Positions 48,685-57,787 of a stretch of 64,000 bases of DNA are shown here, piece by piece. Position numbers and translations under genes: made by a program. Source of the stretch: Niveispirillum sp. SYP-B3756 (GTDB taxonomy: Bacteria > Pseudomonadota > Alphaproteobacteria > Azospirillales > Azospirillaceae); NCBI RefSeq assembly GCF_009495745.1, contig NZ_WIDQ01000016.1, positions 1-64,000 on the forward strand, written 5' to 3'. The notes under the pieces were generated by a model, which was not told the DNA's origin, searched no databases, and was given only the letters and a program-made list of their open reading frames with translations. How positions within the stretch are numbered: the stretch's first letter is position 1; each line of letters begins with the position of its first letter.

Positions 48685-49562
48685 TGACGATGGCGGGTCC
48701 TTCCGGCGGCGACCCCTGGGCGGTTTCCGACGCGGCGATCGAGCGGTTGCTGGAAGAGGATCTTCGTTTCGGCGATCTGACCACGCGGGCCCTGGGGATC
48801 GGGCCCACGCCAGGGCGCATGCTGTTCCAGGCCCGTATGCCCCTGGTGCTGGCGGGCGTGGAGGAAGCGGCGCGGATGCTGGTCCGGCTGGGGATTACGG
48901 TCGGGGATGCTGCGCCGCCGGGCAGCCGCTGTGATCCCGGCCGCCTGCTGCTGACGGCGACGGGGCCGGCCGCGGCGCTGCATGCCGGTTGGAAGGCGGC
49001 CCAGACCCTGATGGAATGGTCATCGGGCATTGCCACGGCGACCCGTGGCATCGTTGACGCCGCCCAGGCCGTCAATCCGCACATTGCCGTGCTGTGCACG
49101 CGCAAATCCGCGCCCTTCACCCGGCAACTGGCCCTGAAGGCCATCCAGGCTGGCGGGGGCGACGCCCATCGTCTGGGGCTGTCCGACACGATCCTGCTGT
49201 TCCCCGAACACCGGGTCTTCCTGGACCCGCCCGACGATCTGGGATCGGCGGTCGCGCGGTTGCGCTGGGCGGCACCGGGCCGGTCGGTCATGGTCGAGGT
49301 CACCAGCGAGGCCGAGGCCCTGGCCGCTGCCGACGCCCTGGTGGATGTCATCCAGCTTGAAAAATTCCCCCCCGAGCGGGTCGACCGTCTGGCCAGACGC
49401 TTGCTGCGGCGCAGTGATGGTCGCCCCCTGCTGGCCGCCGCCGGTGGCATCAATGCTGCCAATGCGGGTGCATATGCGAAGGCGGGTGCCGACATCATCG
49501 TGACCTCGGCACCGTACAATGCGATGCCAACGGATATTCAGGTGACCCTGAATGTATTGTGA
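48684..49562 (+). CDS. modD: ModD, quinolinate-phosphoribosyltransferase-like molybdenum protein
   Basis: 292 aa. It has the NadC-like fold (LLEEDLRFGDLTTRAL at the N-terminus, RKSAPFTRQLALKAIQAGG in the centre). The ModD branch, rather than NadC, is indicated by the nif/mod setting and the GGGDAHRLGLSDTILLFPEH segment. ModD genes accompany molybdate transport in phototrophs and diazotrophs, but the reaction is unknown. It overlaps the fixX stop by TGATG, so it belongs to the fix operon. Confidence 0.88.
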   Translation: MTMAGPSGGDPWAVSDAAIERLLEEDLRFGDLTTRALGIGPTPGRMLFQARMPLVLAGVEEAARMLVRLGITVGDAAPPGSRCDPGRLLLTATGPAAALHAGWKAAQTLMEWSSGIATATRGIVDAAQAVNPHIAVLCTRKSAPFTRQLALKAIQAGGGDAHRLGLSDTILLFPEHRVFLDPPDDLGSAVARLRWAAPGRSVMVEVTSEAEALAAADALVDVIQLEKFPPERVDRLARRLLRRSDGRPLLAAAGGINAANAGAYAKAGADIIVTSAPYNAMPTDIQVTLNVL

Positions 49563-49750
49563 ATCATATATTTATATTAAAATAATTTGTTCGGCGAATA
49601 TTGAATCTATTTTGGATGAGCTTTATGAATCCGCTTGCGAGTCCCTTTTGCACCTGCGAAACTGTTTGACGGGTGCTTGGTTTGACGAGCGTCATCCCCG
49701 TTGCAAAGCATCCATATCGGTAGGCCTCGAGACACGAAAGGATTCGTGCG

Positions 49751-51532
49751 ATGCCACTGGTTAGTTCCGCTTCGCAGTCCCCAGCCGTTTCCCCGCCGCC
49801 CGCCGTTGGCGCTGATCGGCATCGTGGTTCCGGGTTCTCATCCCGTGCTGAAATTGCCTTGCACGGGGTGTATGAGATTTCCAAAATCCTGGCGGTCCCG
49901 AACCGTCTGGAAACGACCCTGTCCAACGTGCTGGCATTGCTGTCCAGTTTTCTGGAAATGCATCACGGCATCATCGCGCTGTTCAGCGAGGATGGGACGC
50001 CGCAGATGGTGGTGGGGCTGGGCTGGACAGAAAAGAACGCCAAGAGCTATTTCGACCGGCTGCCAGAAAGGGCGATCGGCCAGATCGTCACCACCAAGAT
50101 GCCGGTGGTGGTGGGCAATGTCGCGGACAATCCGCTGTTTGAGGATTGGGCTCCGGCGGAATGGGGGGAAGCGTCGCGCGTTTCCTTCGTTGGGGTGCCC
50201 ATCAAGGATCGGGAAAGGGTTATCGGCACCCTGACCCTGGACCGCACTTGGGATGCGCAGGCGAACTTCCGGCTGGATGAGGATGTGCGTTTCCTGGTGA
50301 TGATCGCCAATCTGGTGGGGCAGACAGTGCGGCTGCATGAACTGATCGCCCGCGACCGAGAACGGTTGATGAGCGCGCAGCGCATGTTGGAAAAAGAACT
50401 GTCACAGACCGTGCGCCCGGAACGTGATCCTGGACCTGCGGGCATTGTCGGTGACAGCCAGGCGATCCGTTCCGTGATCGACAAGATCAAGATTGTTGCC
50501 CGCAGCAATTCAACCGTGCTGTTGCGCGGGGAGTCTGGTACCGGCAAGGAACTGTTCGCCCGGGCCACCCATGACCTTTCCTCCCGTCGTTCTGGTCCCT
50601 TCATTAAACTGAACTGTGCCGCCTTGCCGGAAAGCATGCTTGAGTCCGAGCTTTTCGGACATGAGAAAGGTGCCTTTACCGGTGCCTTGGCGCAGCGGAA
50701 GGGTCGGTTTGAACTGGCCCACGGCGGCACCCTGTTCCTGGACGAGATCGGGGAGATCTCTGCGTCATTCCAGGCGAAGCTGCTGCGCGTGCTGCAGGAG
50801 GGGGAATTTGAACGGGTTGGCGGGACGCGAACGTTGAAGGTCGATGTGCGTCTGGTCTGCGCCACCAACCGGAACCTGGAAGAGGCAGTTGCCCGTAGTG
50901 AATTCCGGGCCGATCTCTACTACCGGATCAATGTCGTTTCGATCTTTCTGCCGGCCCTGCGTGATCGGCGGCAGGATATCATGCCCCTGGCGGGGGAGTT
51001 TCTGCGCCGATTCAATGATGAACATGGCACGGCCAAGACGCTGAGCGCTTCGGCGCGGGCCGTACTGGAAAGCTGTTTCTTCCCCGGCAATGTCCGGGAA
51101 CTGGAAAATTGCGTTCGGCGGACCGCCACCTTGTCGCGTGACGCGGGCATCGGTGCGGACGACTTCGCCTGCAGGCATGATGAATGCCTCTCTGCGACCC
51201 TGTGGCAGGGCGTGATCGGACCGGGAAATGCCCTGAAAATCGTTTCCCGTCCATCGGCACCTCTTCCGATGCCGCCGCCACTATCCCCCCCAACGCCGAC
51301 CTCCGATGGCGAGGAAGCATTGGATACGGGATTGGGCATGCCGGGCGCCTGTCCGCAGGCAGCCACCTGTACGGCGGCGCAGGGTGACCGCATGTCGGAG
51401 CGGGAACGGCTGCTGCAGGCCATGGAGATGGCCGGCTGGGTTCAGGCAAAGGCAGCCCGGCTGCTGAACCTGACCCCGCGTCAGGTCGGTTACGCCCTGG
51501 TCAAGCATAATATCCCGGTCAAGAAATTCTGA
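49751..51532 (+). CDS. nifA: Nitrogen-fixation transcription activator NifA
   Basis: 593 aa. An N-terminal GAF domain spans about 50-195. The AAA+ domain has Walker A GESGTGKE at 260-267 and GAFTGA at 307-312. A Fis-type DNA-binding helix pair is at the C-terminus (KAARLLNLTPRQVGYALV). Cys442, Cys454, Cys474 and Cys479 form the exact C-x11-C-x19-C-x4-C motif of oxygen-sensitive NifA, so no NifL is needed and none is present. It should act at the TGT-N10-ACA sites in this window. The 188-bp upstream gap is AT-rich at 49560-49620 and has no sigma-54 match, so nifA is likely expressed from another promoter. Confidence 0.98.
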   Translation: MPLVSSASQSPAVSPPPAVGADRHRGSGFSSRAEIALHGVYEISKILAVPNRLETTLSNVLALLSSFLEMHHGIIALFSEDGTPQMVVGLGWTEKNAKSYFDRLPERAIGQIVTTKMPVVVGNVADNPLFEDWAPAEWGEASRVSFVGVPIKDRERVIGTLTLDRTWDAQANFRLDEDVRFLVMIANLVGQTVRLHELIARDRERLMSAQRMLEKELSQTVRPERDPGPAGIVGDSQAIRSVIDKIKIVARSNSTVLLRGESGTGKELFARATHDLSSRRSGPFIKLNCAALPESMLESELFGHEKGAFTGALAQRKGRFELAHGGTLFLDEIGEISASFQAKLLRVLQEGEFERVGGTRTLKVDVRLVCATNRNLEEAVARSEFRADLYYRINVVSIFLPALRDRRQDIMPLAGEFLRRFNDEHGTAKTLSASARAVLESCFFPGNVRELENCVRRTATLSRDAGIGADDFACRHDECLSATLWQGVIGPGNALKIVSRPSAPLPMPPPLSPPTPTSDGEEALDTGLGMPGACPQAATCTAAQGDRMSERERLLQAMEMAGWVQAKAARLLNLTPRQVGYALVKHNIPVKKF

Positions 51533-51575
51533 CATTGGTTCCCGGCAATTCGCCCCTTAGGAGTGGAGTTTCCCC

Positions 51576-51785
51576 ATGAAGCTGAGCGCACGGAACGTCA
51601 TCGCGGGACGGGTTATTGCCGTCACCAAGGGGATGACGACAGCCAATGTGAAGATCGACATCGGAAATGGCTGTGTGATCACATCCGCCATCACCAACGA
51701 GGCGGTGGCGGACATGGACATCAAGGTTGGTGATGAGGTTTCGGCAATCGTAAAATCCTCAGACGTGATCATCGGCAAGGATTGA
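51576..51785 (+). CDS. mop: Molbindin (Mop), small molybdate-binding protein
   Basis: 69 aa with a single TOBE/Mop domain (KLSARNVIAGRVIAVTKGMTTANVKIDIG...VKSSDVIIG). Molbindins form hexamers that store molybdate in the cytoplasm. It is 43 bp after nifA and shares a terminator with the convergent gene. Confidence 0.93.
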   Translation: MKLSARNVIAGRVIAVTKGMTTANVKIDIGNGCVITSAITNEAVADMDIKVGDEVSAIVKSSDVIIGKD

Positions 51786-51801
51786 TTGTTTCCGGTTCAA
51801 A

Positions 51802-51827
51802 CACACGCGGCATCAATGCCGCGTGTG
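51802..51827. terminator. Bidirectional hairpin between mop and the DUF2478-like gene
   Basis: CACACGCGGCAT and ATGCCGCGTGTG are perfect 12-bp inverted copies around a 2-nt loop. The stop codon of the minus-strand gene (51813-51815) lies in the loop. Confidence 0.7.
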
Positions 51828-52376
51828 CATCCACGTTGCACGGCGGCTGGTTTCTTCCCACCAGTCCGCGATCACATTGGGTTCGCACAGCATGGTCGTG
51901 CCGTACCCGCCGGTGAAATCGCACCAGGCATCATAGAAGCGCCAGGGCACAGCGGTCAGCACAGGTAGCCCGGCTTCCACCGCCATGGCCATTTCACCGC
52001 GCAGGCCGCGCCCCTCGGCTTCCGTTTTGCCGAACTTGTTGATGACGACCAGTTCCACCCCCTCTGCAATGGCATGTTGCACGGCCAAAGCAGCGTCGGC
52101 CAAGCCGCCCGTATCCAGGCGACAGGATACGGCACCCGGTCCCAGATTCTGGCAGATGGGAATGATCTGGCCGGTGGTCAGATCCATGATCTCCATCAGC
52201 TTTACGGGCCCGCAATCGCCCTTGCGATTGCGCTGGACGATGCCGCCGACACGGCGGCCCAGATTCTGCAATCCGGTGGCGAAGCCAGCCAACAGACTGT
52301 CGACGTCATCTTCCGGTCGATAGACGACTGCCGCCAGATTCAACAGGTTCTCTGTATAGGCGAAACCATCTGGCAT
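51813..52376 (-). CDS. DUF2478-like protein linked to molybdenum genes
   Basis: 187 aa from the ATG at 52376, which has GGGAGAG six bases upstream. It opens with NLAAVVYRPEDDVDSLLAGFATGLQNLGRRVGGIVQ, and GVELVVINKFGKTEAEGRGLR resembles the P-loop-related DUF2478 family that sits near molybdate transport and nitrogenase genes. A classical Walker A is not visible. A minus-strand sigma-54-like promoter at 52431 suggests NifA control. The function is unknown. Confidence 0.75.
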   Translation of the reverse strand: MPDGFAYTENLLNLAAVVYRPEDDVDSLLAGFATGLQNLGRRVGGIVQRNRKGDCGPVKLMEIMDLTTGQIIPICQNLGPGAVSCRLDTGGLADAALAVQHAIAEGVELVVINKFGKTEAEGRGLRGEMAMAVEAGLPVLTAVPWRFYDAWCDFTGGYGTTMLCEPNVIADWWEETSRRATWMHTRH

Positions 52377-52430
52377 GTTGCTCTCCCGCCGCTGAATGTC
52401 GTCCGGCCATATGCCGGATAGTGTGGGGCT

Positions 52431-52446
52431 TGCAGTCTCCATGCCA
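52431..52446 (-). promoter_or_regulatory. Sigma-54 promoter candidate for the DUF2478-like gene
   Basis: On the minus strand it reads TGGCAT-N5-CTGCA, with GG and GC correctly spaced. It is 55 bp before the ATG. Confidence 0.5.
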
Positions 52447-52510
52447 CCCCCCGGTCAGACGGCCTTTGGCCATTTTACGCCTCCAAACACGGTCGGGGAT
52501 GCGACATGCT

Positions 52511-52526
52511 TGTCGACTTCCCGACG
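52511..52526. promoter_or_regulatory. Imperfect NifA site between divergent promoters
   Basis: TGTCGACTTCCCGACG is TGT-N10-ACG, one base off consensus. It lies 65 bp from each of the two divergent sigma-54 candidates (52446 and 52592), so one site could serve both. Confidence 0.45.
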
Positions 52527-52591
52527 TTCATGGGGTGGGGTCGCCGCGATATACCCAGCGGAAATGGCCGGCTTAACCGATCATGGCCCCC

Positions 52592-52607
52592 TGGCATGGC
52601 CTTTGCT
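52592..52607 (+). promoter_or_regulatory. Sigma-54 promoter of nifT
   Basis: TGGCAT-N5-TTGCT has one mismatch from consensus in the -24 half and lies 58 bp before the nifT ATG. Confidence 0.75.
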
Positions 52608-52649
52608 TTTCCCCTGCTGGCCCAGACCATCAGTGGAAGGACCGTCCCT

Positions 52650-52865
52650 ATGAAAGTCATGATCCGCCGTTCGCCTGAAACCGGCTTGTCCATCTATGTC
52701 CCGAAAAAGGATCTGGAGGAACCGGTGGTGGAGACGGAGCACGAAACCCTGTGGGGTGGTTGGATCCGCATCGCCAATGGCTGGGTACTGGACCTGCCGG
52801 AGATGGCCGCCGACACGCGGCTGCCGGTGACGGTCAATGCCCGCAAGCGCGGGGAGGAGGATTGA
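52650..52865 (+). CDS. nifT: NifT/FixU family protein
   Basis: 71 aa from the ATG at 52650 (MKVMIRRSPETGLSIYVPKKDLEEPVV). The family signature WGGWIRIANGW is present. Its function is unknown and it is dispensable in tested species. It often precedes nifB. It is one base before the SIR2-like gene. Confidence 0.93.
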   Translation: MKVMIRRSPETGLSIYVPKKDLEEPVVETEHETLWGGWIRIANGWVLDLPEMAADTRLPVTVNARKRGEED

Positions 52866-52866
52866 C

Positions 52867-53751
52867 ATGGCCGTGCTGGAAATATCTGCGGAGCGCTTGG
52901 TAAGCCGACCGGCGGAAGCAGAGGCGCTGGTCGCGGATTTGGCCCGACAGTTGGTTGAAGGCGCACTTGTGCCCTATCTGGGACCGGGTTTACTGGATAC
53001 GGGCGCGAGCGCTGTTCCAGCGACGCCGGAGGATCTGGCCACCTTCTTTGCCCTTAAGGTGGCGCTGCCCCGCCGCGCCAAGGGCAATGCCTGGGCCTCA
53101 GCCCAACATATTGAGAGTACGCGGCACCGGTCGACCCTTTCCGCCCTGATGGCGGAGGCATTTTCCCAGCCGGTGGCACCGACGGACCTACATCTTCATC
53201 TGGCGGCCCTTCCGCTGCCCCTGATCGTCGACAGTTGGTATGATGGCGCGATGCGCGCCGCATTGTCGGCGCGGCGTCCCGCCGGCGAATGGGGAGAGGT
53301 GCAAGGCATCACCCGTGCTGGCATCGGTGAAGATCGCTGGTATCGCTTCTATGACGCCAATGGCGTGGAGGTAGGGCGCGATCAGGTCACCGCGTGGGCG
53401 ACCTTGCTTTACAAGCCCCATGGCGGTGTGTCGCCCGCGCGCAATTTTCTGATCTCGGACGCCGACTATGTCGAAGTGCTGACAGAGATCGACATTCAGA
53501 CCCCCATTCCCGAGGCGGTGAAGGAACGGCGGCGCTCGCATGGCTTCCTCTATATCGGCTGCCGCTTCCACGACCAGCTTCTGCGCACCTATGCACGCCA
53601 GATTTCCAAACGGTCCGGCGACCGGCATTTCGCCCTGGTGGAACCGGAGATACTGACCCGCAATGAAATCCGGTTCTTGGCTGAGCAGGGGATCACGCCC
53701 ATCGCCATGCCCTTGACGCGCGCCGTGAAAATCCTCTGTGGCGCGACATGA
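52867..53751 (+). CDS. SIR2-like domain protein in the nif regulon
   Basis: 294 aa. The opening LARQLVEGALVPYLGPGLL and the C-terminal GFLYIGCRFHDQLLRTYARQI plus HFALVEP resemble SIR2_2-type NAD+-binding proteins (those not known to be deacetylases). It has no membrane helix. It is co-transcribed with nifT (one-base gap) behind a sigma-54 promoter and ends just before the NifA site for nifB. SIR2-like proteins hydrolyse NAD+ or use it as co-substrate; a role in nitrogenase control through NAD+ is conceivable but unproven. Confidence 0.75.
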   Translation: MAVLEISAERLVSRPAEAEALVADLARQLVEGALVPYLGPGLLDTGASAVPATPEDLATFFALKVALPRRAKGNAWASAQHIESTRHRSTLSALMAEAFSQPVAPTDLHLHLAALPLPLIVDSWYDGAMRAALSARRPAGEWGEVQGITRAGIGEDRWYRFYDANGVEVGRDQVTAWATLLYKPHGGVSPARNFLISDADYVEVLTEIDIQTPIPEAVKERRRSHGFLYIGCRFHDQLLRTYARQISKRSGDRHFALVEPEILTRNEIRFLAEQGITPIAMPLTRAVKILCGAT

Positions 53752-53753
53752 TA

Positions 53754-53769
53754 TGTCGCAAAGACCACA
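53754..53769 (+). promoter_or_regulatory. NifA site for the nifB operon
   Basis: TGTCGCAAAGACCACA is a perfect TGT-N10-ACA, 74 bp before the -24 element at 53844. The DNA between them is AT-rich. Confidence 0.8.
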
Positions 53770-53843
53770 GGCCTGTCGTTAATCAGACGAACCATCCAAC
53801 AAGTAAATATCTGTAATAAAAAGAAATTTTATCTCAGTGCCTT

Positions 53844-53859
53844 TGGCCCGCCCTTTGCT
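53844..53859 (+). promoter_or_regulatory. Sigma-54 promoter of nifB
   Basis: TGGCCC-N5-TTGCT has one mismatch in the -24 half; the invariant GG and GC are intact. It lies 91 bp before nifB. Confidence 0.75.
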
Positions 53860-53950
53860 TTTGGGTCATCAGGCGTCCCCCATGGACAAAAGCGCTTCAC
53901 CCCCAATCGGCCTGCCGGCCCTGCCAGCGGCCTAATGCTAAGGAGCGGAC

Positions 53951-55510
53951 ATGCACGCATCGACACAGCAGGGTGGCAGTACCGGCCATCTGGTGAATAT
54001 CGACGCCGTGATGCAGCAGGTGGCCGAACATAAGGGCTGCGGCACCACGGGCGGCAGCGGCAAGGCCAGTTGCGGATCATCCGCCGGCCAGAACGACCTG
54101 CCACCGGAGATCTGGGAGAAGGTGAAGAACCATCCCTGCTACAGCGAGGAGGCGCATCACCATTATGCCCGCATGCATGTGGCCGTGGCGCCCGCCTGCA
54201 ACATCCAGTGCAATTACTGCAATCGCAAATATGATTGCGCCAATGAATCCCGCCCCGGTGTGGTCAGCGAGCGGCTGAGCCCGGAACAGGCGGCCAAAAA
54301 GGTGCTGGCCGTTGCCTCCACCATTCCGCAGATGACGGTACTGGGCATTGCCGGTCCTGGCGACCCGCTGGCCAACCCGGCCAAGACCTTCAAGACCTTC
54401 GAACTGATCGCGCAGACAGCACCCGACATCAAGCTGTGCCTGTCCACCAACGGGCTGGCCTTGCCGGACTATGTCGACGAGATCGCGCGTTACAATATCG
54501 ACCATGTCACCATCACCATCAACATGGTGGACCCGGAAATCGGGGCGAAGATCTATCCCTGGGTGTTTTGGGAGCATAAGCGCTACACGGGCGTGGAGGC
54601 GGCACGGCTGCTGACGGAACGTCAGTTGCGCGGGCTGGAGATGCTGACCGAGCGGGGTATCCTGTGCAAGGTCAACTCCGTGATGATCCCCGGCGTCAAT
54701 GACCAGCATCTGGTGGAGGTCAACCGGGCCGTGAAGTCGCGCGGCGCCTTCCTGCACAACATCATGCCCCTGATCTCGGCGCCCGAACATGGCACCGTCT
54801 TCGGCCTGACCGGCCAGCGCGGGCCGACGGCGCAGGAATTGAAGGCCCTGCAGGATGCCTGCGAGGGCGAAATGAACATGATGCGCCATTGCCGGCAGTG
54901 CCGCGCCGATGCGGTTGGTCTGCTGGGCGAGGATCGCAGCGCTGAATTCACCACCGAAAAGATCATGGAGATGGAGGTCGATTATGACCTGGAAGGCCGC
55001 AAGGCCTATCAGGCCCTGGTTGAGGAAGAGCGGGTGGCGAAGGTGGCGGCCAAGGCCGAGGAACTGGCCGGACTGGAAGGGGCCGATGCCGACATCTCCC
55101 TGCTGGTCGCCGTCGCCACGAAGGGGTCGGGCCTGATCAACGAGCATTTCGGCCATGCCAAGGAATTCCAGGTCTACGAACTGTCGGCCAAGGGGGCCAA
55201 GTTCGTCGGTCACCGACGTGTCGATCTTTATTGCCAGGGCGGTTATGGGGATGAGGACAGTCTGGCCACGGTGATCCGTGCCATCAATGACTGCCACGCG
55301 GTCTTCGTAGCCAAGATCGGCGGCTGCCCCAAGGCGGACCTGACGGCGGCCGGCATCGAGCCGGTGGAACAGTATGCCCACGAGTTCATCGAGAAATCGG
55401 CGATCGCCTGGTTCAAGGACTACCTGGCCAAGGTGGCATCGGGTGCCGTCACCCATGCCCCGCGCGGCGATGCCGCCATCCGCCAGGGCGCCCTGATCGT
55501 CGCCGCCTGA
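53951..55510 (+). CDS. nifB: Radical SAM FeMo-co core synthase NifB
   Basis: 519 aa. The radical-SAM C-x3-C-x2-C motif is Cys83, Cys87 and Cys90. The N-terminal 60 residues hold extra Cys30 and Cys41. The C-terminal third (from about 380) is a NifX-like domain ([18 protein letters not shown]), so this is the two-domain NifB. It makes NifB-co, the 8Fe-9S-C core. It is first in a long operon with fdxN. Confidence 0.98.
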   Translation: MHASTQQGGSTGHLVNIDAVMQQVAEHKGCGTTGGSGKASCGSSAGQNDLPPEIWEKVKNHPCYSEEAHHHYARMHVAVAPACNIQCNYCNRKYDCANESRPGVVSERLSPEQAAKKVLAVASTIPQMTVLGIAGPGDPLANPAKTFKTFELIAQTAPDIKLCLSTNGLALPDYVDEIARYNIDHVTITINMVDPEIGAKIYPWVFWEHKRYTGVEAARLLTERQLRGLEMLTERGILCKVNSVMIPGVNDQHLVEVNRAVKSRGAFLHNIMPLISAPEHGTVFGLTGQRGPTAQELKALQDACEGEMNMMRHCRQCRADAVGLLGEDRSAEFTTEKIMEMEVDYDLEGRKAYQALVEEERVAKVAAKAEELAGLEGADADISLLVAVATKGSGLINEHFGHAKEFQVYELSAKGAKFVGHRRVDLYCQGGYGDEDSLATVIRAINDCHAVFVAKIGGCPKADLTAAGIEPVEQYAHEFIEKSAIAWFKDYLAKVASGAVTHAPRGDAAIRQGALIVAA

Positions 55511-55556
55511 GTTCCAGCCGCCGGGCGCTGTCCGGTTTCAACGGGAGTAATCGACC

Positions 55557-55781
55557 ATGGCCTTCAAGATCGTCGCCTCGCAATGCACGAGCTGTTCCGC
55601 GTGTGAGGCGGAATGCCCGAACGTCGCGATTTCGGAAAAGGGGGGCACCTTCGTCATCAATCCGAAGAAATGCACCGAATGCATCGGCTATTTCGACGTG
55701 CCGCAATGCGTGGCCGTCTGTCCGGTGGATAATACCTGTGTCATCGACACCTCCTATCCGCGCTATCAGGCCGCACGCTGA
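55557..55781 (+). CDS. fdxN: 2[4Fe-4S] ferredoxin FdxN
   Basis: 74 aa. Cluster motifs are [12 protein letters not shown] and C-x2-C-x8-C-x3-C ([17 protein letters not shown]), the FdxN pattern. It lies directly after nifB, and ferredoxins in this position donate electrons to NifB or nitrogenase. Confidence 0.95.
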   Translation: MAFKIVASQCTSCSACEAECPNVAISEKGGTFVINPKKCTECIGYFDVPQCVAVCPVDNTCVIDTSYPRYQAAR

Positions 55782-55794
55782 GGGGGACGCGGAG

Positions 55795-56130
55795 ATGAAC
55801 TTTACCCTGACCCCCGCGGCCAGCCGCTTCATCCGCCTGATGCTGCGCAGCGATGGCGGGCCCACCAGTGGCTTTCGTCTGTTGTTGAGCCCCGGTGGCT
55901 GCTCTGGCCTGTCGGCTGATATCAGCGTCAAGGCCGCCCCGGAGCCGGGGGACGCCATTGTTGAACGCGATGGTGTCCGCCTGTTCCTGCCGGCACAGAG
56001 CCGGCTGCTGCTGGACGGCGTCACCATCGATTTCGCGGACAATGCCGCCCAAACCGGCTTGGTCTTCCGTGAAGCGCGCGCTGTTTCGTGCGGCACCCTG
56101 GCACCGGTTGATCTGGTCCAGCTTCAATAG
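55795..56130 (+). CDS. HesB/IscA-like protein, second nif copy
   Basis: 111 aa with an A-type carrier fold (LTPAASRFIRLML, LLLSPGGCSGLSADI). Of the usual three cysteines, the first is in GGCSG. The C-terminal CxC pair is replaced by a single Cys in VSCGTLAP. It may therefore bind clusters differently from the iscA copy at 40763. It lies 13 bp after fdxN. Confidence 0.82.
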   Translation: MNFTLTPAASRFIRLMLRSDGGPTSGFRLLLSPGGCSGLSADISVKAAPEPGDAIVERDGVRLFLPAQSRLLLDGVTIDFADNAAQTGLVFREARAVSCGTLAPVDLVQLQ

Positions 56131-56143
56131 GGGTGAAGGGACG

Positions 56144-56674
56144 ATGTCGCTCCGTCAGGTCGCCGCCAAAATGCTCGAAGCGCCCCCGTTGCCGGACGCC
56201 CTGCTAGGCGGTGGACTGCCATCCGCTGCTTATCATCATCTTTGTGCAGCGGGTGCAGCTTATCACCTGGATGCGGAAGCCGAGCGACATCTATCCCTGG
56301 CACAGGCGGCAGCCCCTGGTCACGCCGCCGTGCTGATCGCCTATTATCGCTATTATTTCTACAAGGGGCGTCTGGCGGAGGCGCTGCACATCGCCCGGCT
56401 TTGCCTGGCGAAGGCCGCCGCAGAAAACAACCTGCCGTCGGATTGGCGGCTGGTCGCCGCTGGCGATGCCGCCTTCGGTCATTATGAGGCGGTACTGCCG
56501 CGTTTCTTTCTCTTTGTGCTGAAGGGCTATGCCTATCTCCAGATGCGGCTGGGCAATCTGGAGGAGGGGGAGGCGGCGGTGCGCAAGCTGCTGGAACTGG
56601 ACCCCGGTGACAAGATCGGGGCCAAGGTCCTGCTGGCTGTCATCCAGCGCCGGGGGGAGGCCGACGATGACTGA
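56144..56674 (+). CDS. TPR-repeat nif-associated protein
   Basis: 176 aa, nearly all helical, with two or three tetratricopeptide-like repeats (AAAPGHAAVLIAYYRYYFYKG and YAYLQMRLGNLEEGEAAVRK). It probably mediates protein-protein contacts in cofactor assembly. It overlaps the next gene by 8 bases. No specific function is known. Confidence 0.75.
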   Translation: MSLRQVAAKMLEAPPLPDALLGGGLPSAAYHHLCAAGAAYHLDAEAERHLSLAQAAAPGHAAVLIAYYRYYFYKGRLAEALHIARLCLAKAAAENNLPSDWRLVAAGDAAFGHYEAVLPRFFLFVLKGYAYLQMRLGNLEEGEAAVRKLLELDPGDKIGAKVLLAVIQRRGEADDD

Positions 56675-57455
56675 GATCGACGAGGCCATCGACTGGCAGG
56701 GGTGTGCCGTCTCCTGCGGCGGCTGCGATCACGAGAAGCTTCAGGCTGGCGGGGGATGCCGTCTGCTGCATGCCTGTGTGCGGGATCGCTATGCCCGCCG
56801 CATCGACCGCTTCTTCACCTGGAACCAGGGGCTGGCATCGACCTATCTGAACCATCCGCATTTCGAGGTGCGGGCGATTGCCGCCAAATTCGCCGATATC
56901 TTCCTGCTGCCGCCGCTTCTGGATGACCCGGACGAGACCGTGCGCTGGAACGCCGTGCGTCGCCTGCCAAAACGCTATGCCCTGCGCCTGCGCAAGGACC
57001 CCCATAGGGAGGTGCGCATCCGCGTCGCCACCCTGCTGGAAGAGGCGGACCTGATCCCCATGATCCATGACCCGGATTATTATGTCCGCCTGGTCCTGGC
57101 GCGGCGGGTCGGTCCGGGTCTGCTGGCCCGTCTGGTGGCCGATCCGGAGCCAGAGGTGCGCCGGGCCGTGGCGCGGCGGGCCCCGGTGGAATGGCTGGTC
57201 GGCATGGCCCGCGACAGTGATGCCGACGTCCGTTATGAAGCTGCCCTGCGGCTGCGCGAAGACCTGCTGGCGATCCTGAAATATGACCAGGACTGGCGCA
57301 TCCGGTTTGAAGTGGCCAGTCGCCTGCCATTGCCCGCTGTCGCCGACATGGCGCGGGATGAAGACATGCTGGTGCGGGAGATGGTGGCCGCCCGGCTGTC
57401 GATCCCGGCGCTGCCGCATACCGGTCGGCCCCTGCTTCTGGAGACAAGCCCATGA
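56667..57455 (+). CDS. Leucine-rich-repeat-variant (LRV) Fe-S protein
   Basis: 262 aa. The N-terminal cluster-binding part has Cys residues in QGCAVSCGGCDHEK and GGGCRLLHACVRDRYARR. The rest is a row of about seven LRV/HEAT-like helical repeats (DPDYYVRLVLARRV, DPEPEVRRAVARRA, DSDADVRYEAALRL and so on). This matches the LRV protein first described from the Azotobacter nif region, which carries a [4Fe-4S] cluster. Its function is unknown. It overlaps nifZ. Confidence 0.9.
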   Translation: MTEIDEAIDWQGCAVSCGGCDHEKLQAGGGCRLLHACVRDRYARRIDRFFTWNQGLASTYLNHPHFEVRAIAAKFADIFLLPPLLDDPDETVRWNAVRRLPKRYALRLRKDPHREVRIRVATLLEEADLIPMIHDPDYYVRLVLARRVGPGLLARLVADPEPEVRRAVARRAPVEWLVGMARDSDADVRYEAALRLREDLLAILKYDQDWRIRFEVASRLPLPAVADMARDEDMLVREMVAARLSIPALPHTGRPLLLETSP

Positions 57456-57787
57456 GCAACATTGTCCGCGACAGCGACGTGGTGGAGATCGTTGATCCCC
57501 CCTTCTTCACCTACGGGGACAAGGTGCGGTCGCGCCGCACCATCCGCAATGACGGTACCTATGCCGGCAAGGAGATCGGCGACATCCTGGCCCGCAAGGG
57601 CGAGGAGGGCTATGTGGTCAGCATCGGGACCTTCCTTCAGCAATTCTACATCTATGGCGTGGAATTCCTGGGCAGCGGCAATCGTGTCGGCATGAAACGC
57701 AAGGAGCTGGAATCAGCCCAGGCGTTGGCGGACGAGGATGATCTGCCCCTGCCCACGGGATTGCCATTGCCGGGAGCGCGGGCATGA
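57452..57787 (+). CDS. nifZ: P-cluster maturation protein NifZ
   Basis: 111 aa. The family core PPFFTYGDKVRSRRTIRNDGTYAGKEIGDILARKGEEGYV is intact. NifZ helps form the second P-cluster of NifDK. It overlaps both neighbours by 4 bases. Confidence 0.94.
   Translation: MSNIVRDSDVVEIVDPPFFTYGDKVRSRRTIRNDGTYAGKEIGDILARKGEEGYVVSIGTFLQQFYIYGVEFLGSGNRVGMKRKELESAQALADEDDLPLPTGLPLPGARA

Noticed and set aside
49563-49750. Sigma-54 promoter or NifA site upstream of nifA
   Set aside because: The gap was read on both strands; no TGGCAC-N5-TTGC or TGT-N10-ACA match was found.
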